Source: Pyrobaculum filamentous virus 2 (Viruses; Taleaviricota; Tokiviricetes; Primavirales). Taken from it: DNA of 17,602 nt. The position numbers were made by a program, and so were the translations under genes. Of the stretch, positions 6,610 through 13,016 are shown one piece after another. Below the pieces are notes generated by a model that was not told where the DNA came from, ran no database searches, and saw nothing but the letters and a program-made list of their open reading frames with translations. Location of the stretch: NCBI RefSeq assembly GCF_012979485.1, contig NC_074637.1; one strand, written 5' to 3'. Positions within the stretch are counted from its first letter, which is position 1. Every line of letters begins with the position of its first letter.

Positions 6610-6618
6610 TGTTTATAA
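6610..6618 (+). promoter_or_regulatory. TATA box of coat-protein unit
   Basis: TGTTTATAA is centred about 26 bases before ATG 6640, with a purine-rich GCGAAA just upstream as a possible BRE. The core TTTATAA recurs at 8678 and 12989, so it is probably the strong promoter type here. The message is expected to be leaderless. Confidence 0.75.
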
Positions 6619-6639
6619 GTACGTAGTTGTTTATTGCCA

Positions 6640-7029
6640 ATGTCGGTAGTAACTACTAGGGCTAGGATTGCTGAGACGCTTACAGAGAAGCATACACTAG
6701 GGATAGAAAAGGTTGTTGCGACTGATTCGTGGAGAGTTGGAATTACGAGTAGGGAGAAGAAGTTGGAGAGGATTAACATATCGGCGGAGATTTCTAGGAG
6801 GATACAGGATGAAGCAATTGCGTATGCAAGGAATAAGGGTATACCGTATCTACCTGGTATAAATGGTATTGCTTGGAAGTTATTGAGATTGAAGTGGCTT
6901 GGGTATACAGACCAGATAAACGTGGTAATGCGTACTGTGCCAGCTGAGTGGAGGGACTTCTTAACACAGATTATGGAAAATACACAGATGGAATCAATGT
7001 ACAGTGAGCTTAGGAAGGTGAGGGTATGA
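6640..7029 (+). CDS. VP1: Candidate major coat protein VP1
   Basis: A 129-residue, cysteine-free, largely helical and basic protein, first gene of a unit with a strong leaderless promoter. Size (about 15 kDa), helix content, lack of signal peptide and the adjacent second small helical protein match the paired coat proteins of tristromaviruses, which form heterodimers of the SIRV2-like four-helix fold wrapping A-form DNA (known for PFV2). Helices are visible around 36-58 (KKLERINISAEISRRIQDEA), 72-86 and 98-127. ATG 6640 is chosen over TTG 6634 because of the TATA spacing. It ends in an ATGA overlap with VP2. Identity rests on context and recall rather than alignment. Confidence 0.75.
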   Translation: MSVVTTRARIAETLTEKHTLGIEKVVATDSWRVGITSREKKLERINISAEISRRIQDEAIAYARNKGIPYLPGINGIAWKLLRLKWLGYTDQINVVMRTVPAEWRDFLTQIMENTQMESMYSELRKVRV

Positions 7030-7463
7030 GCGTCGAGGTTTATAGACAAAAAATCGAGAAGGGAGGGTATAGCGCGGCTTATGAGGCTACGCGGAGGTAT
7101 GAGCGTGAGGAGATTGAGGTTCTGAGCTGGTCTTCTAGGTGGGAGTCTGCGTGGTCTAAGTTTGGAGAGGCGGTTAAGGCTTTGGGCAAGATTGAGGGCG
7201 CACCTAGGGCGCTTGTAATTGCGAAAGTTCAGGAGGCGTTGGCATATATGTCTAAGCCGCTTCCGAACATGAAGCTAGCCATGGCGGCGGCGGTTCAGGC
7301 AGTGAGGGCGTGTGAGCAGTTGCCGGGTATGAACCGAGAGAGGTGTCTAGACGCGGTGGCGGGGGCGCTTGGTGTGGCTAAGGACTGGATTAGGAGAGAG
7401 ATGACGGGTGGGGGCGGTGGCGGTGGTGGAGGCGGAGGCGGCGGTGGAGGCGCGGTAGTGTAA
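7026..7463 (+). CDS. VP2: Candidate major coat protein VP2, polyglycine tail
   Basis: A 145-residue helical protein coupled to VP1 by an ATGA overlap. Residues 1-125 are basic and helical with alanine-rich packing helices (KLAMAAAVQAVRACE, CLDAVAGALGVAKDW); the two cysteines could pair. The tail is 15 consecutive glycines (128-142, bases 7407-7451) followed by AVV. Mixed glycine codons (GGT, GGC, GGA, GGG) suggest selection on the peptide, though slippage could still change its length. Together with VP1 it would form the nucleocapsid. The flexible tail might face the envelope or matrix layer. The call rests on size, fold prediction and position. Confidence 0.75.
   Translation: MSVEVYRQKIEKGGYSAAYEATRRYEREEIEVLSWSSRWESAWSKFGEAVKALGKIEGAPRALVIAKVQEALAYMSKPLPNMKLAMAAAVQAVRACEQLPGMNRERCLDAVAGALGVAKDWIRREMTGGGGGGGGGGGGGGGAVV
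7407..7451 (+). repeat. Polyglycine-coding GGN tract
   Basis: Fifteen consecutive GGN codons, mixed in third base, at the end of the VP2 candidate. The tract is G-rich and may vary in length between isolates. Confidence 0.9.
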
Positions 7464-7464
7464 T

Positions 7465-7986
7465 ATGATGACTGACCCTAAACTGCTGGCTCTTTTTTCC
7501 GACCCTCTTTTTAGATGTGTTTTTCGGGCGTTAACTAAGAGGGAGACTAGTGACATGTGCAGACAGTATGGAGACATAATAGAGAGGATTAAGAGCGGAG
7601 AGGCGACGGTGGATGAAGTGGTACAGCTAGTTGAGAAAGTTACATCTAAGCTGGGTATGGGAGGAGATAGCAAAGTGGTTGCAGATACAGTGGTTAAACT
7701 ATATAATGTATCTAGGGAAATTAAGGGGGATGAGAAGATAGGTGACGTGATAAGGAGGACGATTATAGCGTTTGCGGCTATGAATGTGAATGTGCGGGAA
7801 GAGGACATAGCGAAGATTGAAGAGTATGTGTCTGAGCTGGTTAGGGTTATCGATACTGCGGTGAAGATTGAGAATGGAGAAGTGTATGTGGACAGCGATA
7901 TTGTACTAAGTAGTAACTTAGATGATAACACTAAGCGTGCTATATTGGCAATGCCGATCATGTCTTCTGTGTTGAAGTCGATATGA
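7465..7986 (+). CDS. VP3: Candidate matrix protein VP3
   Basis: A 173-residue helical protein starting one base after the VP2 stop. It has an N-terminal hydrophobic stretch (LLALFSDPLFRCVFRAL), two early cysteines, several amphipathic helices (EVVQLVEKVTSKLGM; IGDVIRRTIIAFAAMN; IEEYVSELVRVIDTAVK) and no signal peptide. PFV1 virions contain a third major protein of about this size, VP3, between nucleocapsid and membrane; position in the structural unit and mass (about 19 kDa) suggest this is it. An alternative start is the next codon (ATG 7468). It overlaps the following gene by ATGA. It could instead be another internal protein. Confidence 0.6.
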   Translation: MMTDPKLLALFSDPLFRCVFRALTKRETSDMCRQYGDIIERIKSGEATVDEVVQLVEKVTSKLGMGGDSKVVADTVVKLYNVSREIKGDEKIGDVIRRTIIAFAAMNVNVREEDIAKIEEYVSELVRVIDTAVKIENGEVYVDSDIVLSSNLDDNTKRAILAMPIMSSVLKSI

Positions 7987-8675
7987 AGATAGTTGGGAGG
8001 GACGAGAAGAATAAGGTAATTTTTGTTGATAAGGCTGATAAGATAAGGAAAGTGAATAAGTTTCTGAAGGAGGGCTACCAGGTTGTTGAGGTTGGGACGG
8101 TGTTTTTTCTTGACTATCTCAGAATCGAGGGGTGTTCCCCAATGTTCAGGAGAGGAGGAGCGGGGCTGACGGCTCAGCACTGCGTAGTTGATTTGTGTGA
8201 GCAGAGTGATGCTAAGTACAGCGATGGGTCTAAGGTGGTGGTGGTGAGGAGGACGCCTTATAAGTTCTGCAGGTCGTGGATATGTGGAATATTTGACAGG
8301 TTTTTTGCTAGGCTGGGGATTGTGTGGGATAGATGCATCGAGTCGGTGGATGCAGACATTGCGTATGTTGACAGGTACAACGACCACGACGCAGAGCCGG
8401 TGGCTGTGCTTTTTGGAGGGTCTTCTGATGGCAGGTTGGCGCTTCTGCATAGTGATGTGGATGTAGATTTGAGGGGGAGGAGAGTGAGGATAATATCGTA
8501 TGACTACTATGAGAGGAGGGAGGTGGAGTGGGAGGACGTGGTGAGGGGGAGGGGCGTGTTCTTGGTGTATATGTCTGAAAACATGGCCGCGTGGTTTGAT
8601 GCGTACTACATATATCCGGCGTCTGTGTTTGTCAAGCCTGGGTTTTCGGGGTCTAACGTGTTTTTGGCGGCGTAA
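7983..8675 (+). CDS. Trypsin-like serine protease candidate
   Basis: A 230-residue protein with the three active-site signatures of chymotrypsin-fold (S1-type) peptidases in the right order: H66 in LTAQHCV (family LTAAHC), D125 in DADIAYV (family DIAL) and S222 in PGFSGSNVF (family GDSGGP). The length suits a single S1 domain. The Asp before Ser in classical trypsins is Phe here, as expected for enzymes not activated by N-terminal cleavage. Seven cysteines (51, 67, 72, 96, 101, 118 and others nearby) may form disulfides. No signal peptide is seen, so it may act in the cytoplasm or virion. It is last in the coat-protein unit, joined by ATGA to the VP3 candidate, suggesting a maturation protease acting on structural or envelope proteins. 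The family call is by motif reading; activity is inference. Confidence 0.75.
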   Translation: MKIVGRDEKNKVIFVDKADKIRKVNKFLKEGYQVVEVGTVFFLDYLRIEGCSPMFRRGGAGLTAQHCVVDLCEQSDAKYSDGSKVVVVRRTPYKFCRSWICGIFDRFFARLGIVWDRCIESVDADIAYVDRYNDHDAEPVAVLFGGSSDGRLALLHSDVDVDLRGRRVRIISYDYYERREVEWEDVVRGRGVFLVYMSENMAAWFDAYYIYPASVFVKPGFSGSNVFLAA

Positions 8676-8676
8676 C

Positions 8677-8687
8677 GTTTATAAATA
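8677..8687 (+). promoter_or_regulatory. TATA box of 8706 unit
   Basis: GTTTATAAATA is centred about 25 bases before ATG 8706, giving a leaderless message. It begins directly after the protease stop and closely matches the coat-protein TATA box. Confidence 0.75.
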
Positions 8688-8705
8688 AGTGAGATACTAG
8701 CTGTC

Positions 8706-9257
8706 ATGATTAGGAACTTGGGTAGTAACGCGGTGGCTGGGATGGTGCTTGGGGTTGCAGACGCAATTGGAGACATTACGTATTACGGTATGCCGCCTAT
8801 ATACGACATATTCTCTGGACTTGGCAGATTTGGCAGGGGCGTGTGGAAAATCGCGCTGGGGTTCGTGCTGGGGTTTGTGGGTCAGAGAGCGTCGGTGCTT
8901 CAGAGCATGATGTTTCCTGAGCGTATGTTTGTGGCTGGAGTTGCCGACATAACGAGGTCAGCTGTCAGTAAGGCTATGGGCGAGGGATTTGCTGTAATCA
9001 CTAAGGACGGCCAGGTGAAGACTGAGGAGTCCGACAGTATTACAGTGATATATAAGCAGGTAGGTGGTGCGGTGTATAGGGCTACTACTGGCTCTGCGAG
9101 TGATAGATGGTTCTCGCCAGTGCACTACGTAGTAGCTGGGGCTAAGTACGTATATAAGGTGGTGGCGCCTCGGGAGCTTCCGAATCCTGGGGGCGAGTAC
9201 ATATATAAGGCGGTGGCGCCTCGAGAGCTCCAGACTTCTGGGGGCGGTTTAGCGTAG
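8706..9257 (+). CDS. Membrane-associated protein with tandem C-terminal repeat
   Basis: A 183-residue protein. The N-terminal half is Gly-rich and hydrophobic with two possible membrane-associated segments (about 9-25 and 45-60, VWKIALGFVLGFVG). A polar middle follows. Residues 148-181 are two 17-residue tandem units sharing Y(V/I)YK(V/A)VAPREL and closing with GG. It has its own promoter, which suggests it is needed in quantity, and it follows the structural unit, so a virion role is plausible. No family recognised. The next gene starts two bases after its stop. Confidence 0.75.
   Translation: MIRNLGSNAVAGMVLGVADAIGDITYYGMPPIYDIFSGLGRFGRGVWKIALGFVLGFVGQRASVLQSMMFPERMFVAGVADITRSAVSKAMGEGFAVITKDGQVKTEESDSITVIYKQVGGAVYRATTGSASDRWFSPVHYVVAGAKYVYKVVAPRELPNPGGEYIYKAVAPRELQTSGGGLA
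9147..9248 (+). repeat. Two 51-bp tandem repeats
   Basis: Copies at 9147-9197 and 9198-9248 encode 17 residues each. Within the first 11 codons the differences are few and mostly silent (CGG/CGA, CTT/CTC); the last codons diverge more. This is an in-frame duplication kept at protein level. Confidence 0.85.
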
Positions 9258-9259
9258 TA

Positions 9260-9637
9260 ATGCCGGTTTTGGCTAAGTTTGGTACTACGGTTTTTTTCAG
9301 TGGGTGTACCCTGTTCTGTGGGGATAAGTTAATTGGGTGTTGTAGTGGCTCTGTGGAGTGTGGGGGCAACGTTAGGTGTGTATTCAGTAATGCGGAGTTG
9401 AGGCTTGTAGAGGATGGGTTTGTGGATTCAGATGCGGGAGTGGTGGGTATTTTGAGAGACGTGGGTGGTTGGGTGGAGAAGATGGAGTTTGAAGATGGTG
9501 TAGTTTATGTGTACAAGACTAATGTAGGCGGAAATGGGGTATTTGCGCCTATGTACATATACGGAGAGAATAAGGCGCATATCCCAGTTTTGCTGGTAAG
9601 TGTGTTGAGTGAGATGGGGGCGTATGGTAACGATTAA
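9260..9637 (+). CDS. Cysteine-rich beta protein
   Basis: A 125-residue protein with six cysteines in its first 40 residues (16, 20, 27, 28, 34, 40) and a mainly beta remainder with a hydrophobic end (HIPVLLVSVLSEMG). The N-terminal half looks like a disulfide knot of the type seen in extracellular or virion surface domains, although there is no clear signal peptide. It starts two bases after the preceding stop and overlaps the next membrane gene by 14 bases. No family recognised. Confidence 0.7.
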   Translation: MPVLAKFGTTVFFSGCTLFCGDKLIGCCSGSVECGGNVRCVFSNAELRLVEDGFVDSDAGVVGILRDVGGWVEKMEFEDGVVYVYKTNVGGNGVFAPMYIYGENKAHIPVLLVSVLSEMGAYGND

Positions 9638-9839
9638 GCAGATTGCGGCGTTTATTGCAGGTGTGGGGTGGGGCGCGGGATACATAGATGTTGTGCCGGC
9701 GTTGGCGTTTATAGGTGGTTTATATATTGGCAGTGAAGATGCAATGATTATAGCCGCTGGGTTTGTTGGGCTTTTGGTAGGGCTGATATTGGTGCGCAGA
9801 GGCGCCGCGGGGGCTGGTACCCAGAGAGCTTCTGCCTAA
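9624..9839 (+). CDS. Small two-segment membrane protein
   Basis: A 71-residue protein with two hydrophobic hairpin segments (about 6-36 and 41-58, ending GLLVGLILVRR) and a small Ala/Gly tail. It resembles the product of 10722-10928 in layout: a Gly-rich first segment with G-W and a (I/V)D turn, an ALAF/AFAF segment, then a helix ending just before RR or DRR. The two may be paralogues. ATG 9624 is preferred over the earlier frame start at 9609. Its last 92 bases overlap the end of the minus-strand glycosyltransferase gene, a convergent arrangement. Confidence 0.7.
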   Translation: MVTIKQIAAFIAGVGWGAGYIDVVPALAFIGGLYIGSEDAMIIAAGFVGLLVGLILVRRGAAGAGTQRASA

Positions 9840-10476
9840 TTTTGTCCCAGTCGTTGTATAGCTTAACCACCTCTTTTGGGTCTGGTCTTCTAACCGGTTT
9901 TAGCGGGTTTTTGTGGGTGAATATTACTTCGTCGTGTATGTAGCCGTATTTGTCTGAGTAGAGAGCCCATACAAAGTCAAGGGCGTATGACGTGTATTCA
10001 AATAGGTATGGCATTATCTCTTCTATGAAGCCACGCCTAAACGCAATTAGGGGCTCATTTGTCATCGGTATTGTTTCTGTGTTTTCGAATACGGTGCACC
10101 ACATAAGGGAGTTTTCATGAAATGTGACGTAAGAGGAATATATTTTGACGTATGGCAGTGGTTCGTGGGGGGCCGATGCGAATGTGGGGTATCTGCACAG
10201 CACTTCTGGGTCTCGTGTAAACGCGTTGTGTGAGTCGGATGTGATTATGCAGTCGTGTCCCTGTTTATAGGCGTATTCGATGCCAGTTGCCCTGGCGCCG
10301 CCTACGTTTGGCATCTTTTCCTTAAGCTGGACTACGCGGGGGAGGAATGACAGTTTGTGCGTCAGCTGGGGCGTGACTACTATTATGTCATGTTTGTACT
10401 CGAGGAGTGTATGTATTGTCTGTAGTAGCAGTTTTAATGGGTCGCGCGGATGCCAGGGTATAACGACGACGGACAT
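9748..10476 (-). CDS. GT-A glycosyltransferase
   Basis: The only minus-strand gene. The 242-residue product begins with a typical nucleotide-sugar-binding start (VVVIPWHPRDPLKLLLQTIH), has GGARATGIEYA at 59-69 like the GARNxG element of GT2-type enzymes, and D81-S-H83 as the metal-binding DxD/DxH element. A later acidic/His segment (YIHDEVIFTHKN) fits the acceptor and metal site. No membrane anchor or signal peptide, so it is probably cytoplasmic. It may glycosylate virion proteins such as the Thr-Pro stalk protein or alter host glycans. It shares these elements, DSH at identical residue numbers, with the enzyme at 15339-16214. Sugar specificity cannot be read. Confidence 0.8.
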   Translation of the reverse strand: MSVVVIPWHPRDPLKLLLQTIHTLLEYKHDIIVVTPQLTHKLSFLPRVVQLKEKMPNVGGARATGIEYAYKQGHDCIITSDSHNAFTRDPEVLCRYPTFASAPHEPLPYVKIYSSYVTFHENSLMWCTVFENTETIPMTNEPLIAFRRGFIEEIMPYLFEYTSYALDFVWALYSDKYGYIHDEVIFTHKNPLKPVRRPDPKEVVKLYNDWDKIRQKLSGYQPPRRLCAPISALPKAQQTQRL

Positions 10477-10479
10477 AAG

Positions 10480-10506
10480 TATATATTTGTGGGGGTTTTT
10501 ATTTCT
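10480..10506. promoter_or_regulatory. Divergent promoter region
   Basis: Between the minus-strand glycosyltransferase start (10476) and the + strand GTG 10507 lie TATATATTT at 10480-10488, about 23 bases before GTG 10507, and AAATAAAAA read on the minus strand (10496-10504), about 24 bases before the minus ATG. Two leaderless promoters would thus share 30 bases, each box overlying the other's start region. Confidence 0.45.
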
Positions 10507-10704
10507 GTGATCTACCGTGGTAGGTGTTGGTATACGTATGACTTCGGGGTGACGTATAAGTTGAATGGTACTAACCGTTATGTCGGTTATACGGGGTATG
10601 ATGTGTGTGACCCGGAGGTTGCTAATCCGACGGTTCAGATATCAAGTGACGTGGGGTTTTTGTTGTCATATGGAATAACGACCGTCACAATAGTTAAATA
10701 TTAA
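10507..10704 (+). CDS. Small beta protein, GTG start
   Basis: A 65-residue protein, Tyr- and Val-rich and probably all beta (GVTYKLNGTNRYVGYTGYD), with two cysteines. An in-frame ATG at 10450 lies inside the divergent glycosyltransferase gene; GTG 10507 is preferred because a TATA-like box precedes it at leaderless spacing. No signal peptide in this form. The fold could be a small sandwich domain. Family unknown. The following gene has its own promoter, overlapping the end of this one. Confidence 0.55.
   Translation: MIYRGRCWYTYDFGVTYKLNGTNRYVGYTGYDVCDPEVANPTVQISSDVGFLLSYGITTVTIVKY
10694..10703 (+). promoter_or_regulatory. TATA box of 10722 unit
   Basis: TTAAATATTA is centred about 24 bases before ATG 10722, matching leaderless spacing. 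A second AT-rich stretch at 10709-10715 is too close to the start. Confidence 0.6.
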
Positions 10705-10721
10705 AGTGTTATATATGTCAC

Positions 10722-10928
10722 ATGGTGAATATAGATGAACAGTTTGTGAAATGGTATGTGTTACCTGCAATGGCTGGACTGATAGCTGGGGGTGGGTGGG
10801 TTGACAGGAGGTTGGCGTTTGCATTCGTGGCTGGTATATTTACTGTATACTGGGATTCATGGGTTGTAGTGGACGCGCTTATTGGGTATTTCATAGGCGA
10901 GGCGATTTTGGATAGAAGGAGTTTATGA
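10722..10928 (+). CDS. Small two-segment membrane protein
   Basis: A 68-residue protein with hydrophobic segments around 12-25 and 31-62 (Trp- and Gly-rich) and a charged end (LDRRSL). It resembles the 9624-9839 product in the pattern Gly-rich segment, G-W turn, (A)FAF segment, closing helix with RR. It leads a unit whose next gene, joined by ATGA, encodes the 343-residue envelope protein candidate, so it might assist that protein's insertion or assembly. Confidence 0.7.
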   Translation: MVNIDEQFVKWYVLPAMAGLIAGGGWVDRRLAFAFVAGIFTVYWDSWVVVDALIGYFIGEAILDRRSL

Positions 10929-11956
10929 AGGCATTTCTTTTGAACACGTTTTCTGTGGGGACGCTGTGGTGGGGCGTATTGGGAGAGCCTACAGATAGAG
11001 CATCATATCCACTAATTATTTGTGTAAGGAGTGGAGGGAGAGTGGTGGCATCTAATAAGATGGCGTATGACGGGTGGGGTTTTGACAAACCTGTTAAAAT
11101 TACATACATAGACATAAGCGGTTTAAGTGATGGAGAGTATGAGGTTACAATTGAAAACGACACTGGATGCAACGGTCAATTTATTATGGGAAGGTGGTAT
11201 GTACTTCTTAACAAAAGCGCGCTGTCAGTAGTATTCAATGGGGCGAGTCCATGTAGGTCTTTTGCAGCTATTCTGTACAATAATAGATTGTACTACTGGT
11301 ATGGAGAGGGGTGCACGGCTTTTGTACATCCTGGGAGTACTGCCCTTGTGGAGTTTGTGGATTCAGTGGGGAATGGGTATGTTGATTTGAAGACGTGGAA
11401 TACGGGGGAGCTTGTAAATCCAAATGTAAAGGTGCCGTTTTGGTTCTCATTTGACATAAATATAAGTGGAGACCCATATATGGTATTGGGTACACTTTTA
11501 AACATACCTGGAATGAAGATATCATATAGCGTAGTTGACAGCAATACAATTAGAGTGTATGTGTATAAAGATAGTATAGGTCTACCAATTATAGCAATAA
11601 TTGCGCTTATAGGGGCAGTAGCGGCTAGCATTTTCGCAGTGGGGTATCTAGTAAACAGCATTTCAAACTTAGTAGTTAGCCAAAGTAAAGCACAAACAAT
11701 ACAAACACTAACAAGCGAATACCACAGAATTGCATCTATGATGCAGAGCGAGTTGAGCGCGTGTACAGATGATACGTGTAGGGCAAACGTATTTGCAAAG
11801 TACGGCAGTTTACTAACTTCTCTATCGTCAACAATAGGCCAGGTATACGCTACTCAAGAAACAACATGTAACGGTATTGTAGTCGCTGGCATGTGTATAC
11901 CTTGGTGGGGGTGGTTGCTGGTTGGGTTGTTCCTAGCGCTTTTGCTGAGGCGTTAA
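10925..11956 (+). CDS. Large two-anchor envelope protein candidate
   Basis: A 343-residue protein. Residues 1-215 are beta-rich with several cysteines (IICVRS, TGCNG, ASPCRS, GEGCT) and potential N-glycosylation sites. A strong hydrophobic segment follows at 220-243 (LPIIAIIALIGAVAASIFAV), then a helical stretch (about 245-320) with further cysteines (ACTDDTC, TTCNG, GMC) and a C-terminal anchor (326-341) ending in RR. The N-terminus is only weakly signal-like. The order beta ectodomain, hydrophobic Ala/Gly segment, helical region and anchor is reminiscent of fusion or spike proteins; this is inference. From about 11480 to 11880 the DNA becomes A/C-richer than the neighbours. Likely on the virion envelope. 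Confidence 0.7.
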   Translation: MKAFLLNTFSVGTLWWGVLGEPTDRASYPLIICVRSGGRVVASNKMAYDGWGFDKPVKITYIDISGLSDGEYEVTIENDTGCNGQFIMGRWYVLLNKSALSVVFNGASPCRSFAAILYNNRLYYWYGEGCTAFVHPGSTALVEFVDSVGNGYVDLKTWNTGELVNPNVKVPFWFSFDINISGDPYMVLGTLLNIPGMKISYSVVDSNTIRVYVYKDSIGLPIIAIIALIGAVAASIFAVGYLVNSISNLVVSQSKAQTIQTLTSEYHRIASMMQSELSACTDDTCRANVFAKYGSLLTSLSSTIGQVYATQETTCNGIVVAGMCIPWWGWLLVGLFLALLLRR

Positions 11957-11962
11957 ATTTTT
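11953..11962 (+). promoter_or_regulatory. TATA box of 11986 unit
   Basis: TTAAATTTTT overlaps the preceding stop and is centred about 28 bases before ATG 11986. Its T run could also assist termination of the upstream message. Confidence 0.55.
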
Positions 11963-11985
11963 AAGTGGAATGTGGTGTAGATGAC

Positions 11986-12324
11986 ATGTTTGTTAGAAAC
12001 GTGGTTGCTTGGGTGTTGCTGTCGTTTCTAGGGGGTCTGATAGTGTCCATTATTCCTGTCCAGCTTGACTGGCACAGGACGTTTGTGCTGTCGGCGGTGG
12101 TTGCTATACCGGTTGGGGTGATTGCCGCTCTGATAGGTGCTGGGCCGTTCAGCGGTGTTGCGTCGTTTGCACTGATTAGCGTTGTAAACCTTCTTCCAGT
12201 CCATGGCTTTTTGGCAGGTGCGTTGGGGGCTTCTGTATATGTGAATTTGGTGGGGATTCTGTTCAACGTGATAGCGGTGGTTGCGATGGAGTTTGGTAAA
12301 GAGGCGAAACAGCTGGCTAGGTAA
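11986..12324 (+). CDS. Multi-pass membrane protein
   Basis: A 112-residue, very hydrophobic protein with about four membrane segments (approximately 5-25, 32-52, 55-72, 78-102) and a basic C-terminal tail (EFGKEAKQLAR). Few charges lie within the segments. ATG 11986 is chosen because of TATA spacing; GTG 11965 would add seven polar residues and is the alternative. No transporter motif is visible. It is followed by another membrane protein gene at a TAATG overlap, so the pair are probably translated together. Confidence 0.65.
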   Translation: MFVRNVVAWVLLSFLGGLIVSIIPVQLDWHRTFVLSAVVAIPVGVIAALIGAGPFSGVASFALISVVNLLPVHGFLAGALGASVYVNLVGILFNVIAVVAMEFGKEAKQLAR

Positions 12325-12614
12325 TGGACTTAGTTTTTTTCATATCCCTTGTAGTTTTTGGGTACTGGCTGTCGGGGTTTATAATGAGGAGGTATAAGGC
12401 GCTTAGTGTGCCGTATGCTACTGACTCCGCCCACTTTGCTCTTGGGATGCTGGCGTCTACACTTGATGCGTATAAGATGTACGCGGTTATTGTAATGTAC
12501 TTGGTATACCAATTTGCGTCGTACATAGTGAAGAGGGATACAGTGGACAAGGACATAGCAGTGTTTCTGTCAGGGTACGTGTCTGGGATAGTGGGCGGGG
12601 CATGGCTTCTGTAG
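12324..12614 (+). CDS. Three-segment membrane protein
   Basis: A 96-residue protein with three hydrophobic segments (about 3-21, 50-68 with YAVIVMYLVYQFASYIV, and 76-96) joined by charged loops (MRRYKAL, KRDTVDKD). The C-terminus ends inside the last segment. Family unknown. Its start overlaps the stop of the preceding membrane gene, and the next gene starts 13 bases before its end. Confidence 0.7.
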   Translation: MDLVFFISLVVFGYWLSGFIMRRYKALSVPYATDSAHFALGMLASTLDAYKMYAVIVMYLVYQFASYIVKRDTVDKDIAVFLSGYVSGIVGGAWLL

Positions 12615-13009
12615 TATTTATAGATAGGAGCAATGGAAAGGTGTTGGGGCAGTCGGATGTGTATATGGCTAACATGGTGGCGCTGTATGGCAACGGGTGT
12701 GTATTTGCGTTGAGTGTTGATGATAAGCTGTGGGAGCAGATATATGTAAAGTTTGAAGTTGCAAAGGATGTGAAGTATATGATTTGGGGCGACTTTGGGG
12801 AGATTAGGTTTGACAACTATTCAGTGGTAATATTGGCGCCAAGTGAGCTGATTACGTTTGGGTATTTTGTGGTATCTAAGGGCTGTGCGTTTGGCCTCTC
12901 TGATAGGAGGGGGCTGAGGTCTGTATTTGTGGGGAAGCCATGTGAGTGTGAGAAGCTTAAGAAGCTTGTAGATGTTGCTAAGGATACGTTTATAAGGTTG
13001 AGGAAATAG
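12602..13009 (+). CDS. Hypothetical soluble protein
   Basis: A 135-residue mixed alpha/beta protein with four cysteines (33, 94 and the pair in KPCECEKLKK) and a C-terminal amphipathic helix (LKKLVDVAKDTFIRLRK). No membrane segment or signal peptide. No family recognised. The start lies inside the upstream membrane gene, indicating coupling. The last codons contain a TTTATAAG box at 12989-12996 that would serve the following locus. Confidence 0.7.
   Translation: MASVVFIDRSNGKVLGQSDVYMANMVALYGNGCVFALSVDDKLWEQIYVKFEVAKDVKYMIWGDFGEIRFDNYSVVILAPSELITFGYFVVSKGCAFGLSDRRGLRSVFVGKPCECEKLKKLVDVAKDTFIRLRK
12989..12996 (+). promoter_or_regulatory. TATA box ahead of anchor remnant
   Basis: TTTATAAG, the same core as the coat-protein TATA box, is centred about 24 bases before ATG 13016. 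That ATG opens only a five-codon frame, MSANI, so a good promoter points at a broken gene or at a shifted frame. Confidence 0.55.
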
Positions 13010-13016
13010 TCTGTCA

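Noticed and set aside
6549-7049. 166-codon minus-strand frame
   Set aside because: It would overlie the coat promoter and VP1; no independent support.
7347-8450. Long 367-codon open frame on the minus strand
   Set aside because: It lies opposite VP2, VP3 and the protease, which have better composition, junctions and recognisable motifs. Its Ser/Thr/Leu-rich product mirrors G/A-rich sense codons.
10450-10506. ATG 10450 start for the small gene at 10507
   Set aside because: It lies inside the divergent glycosyltransferase gene and has no promoter at suitable spacing.
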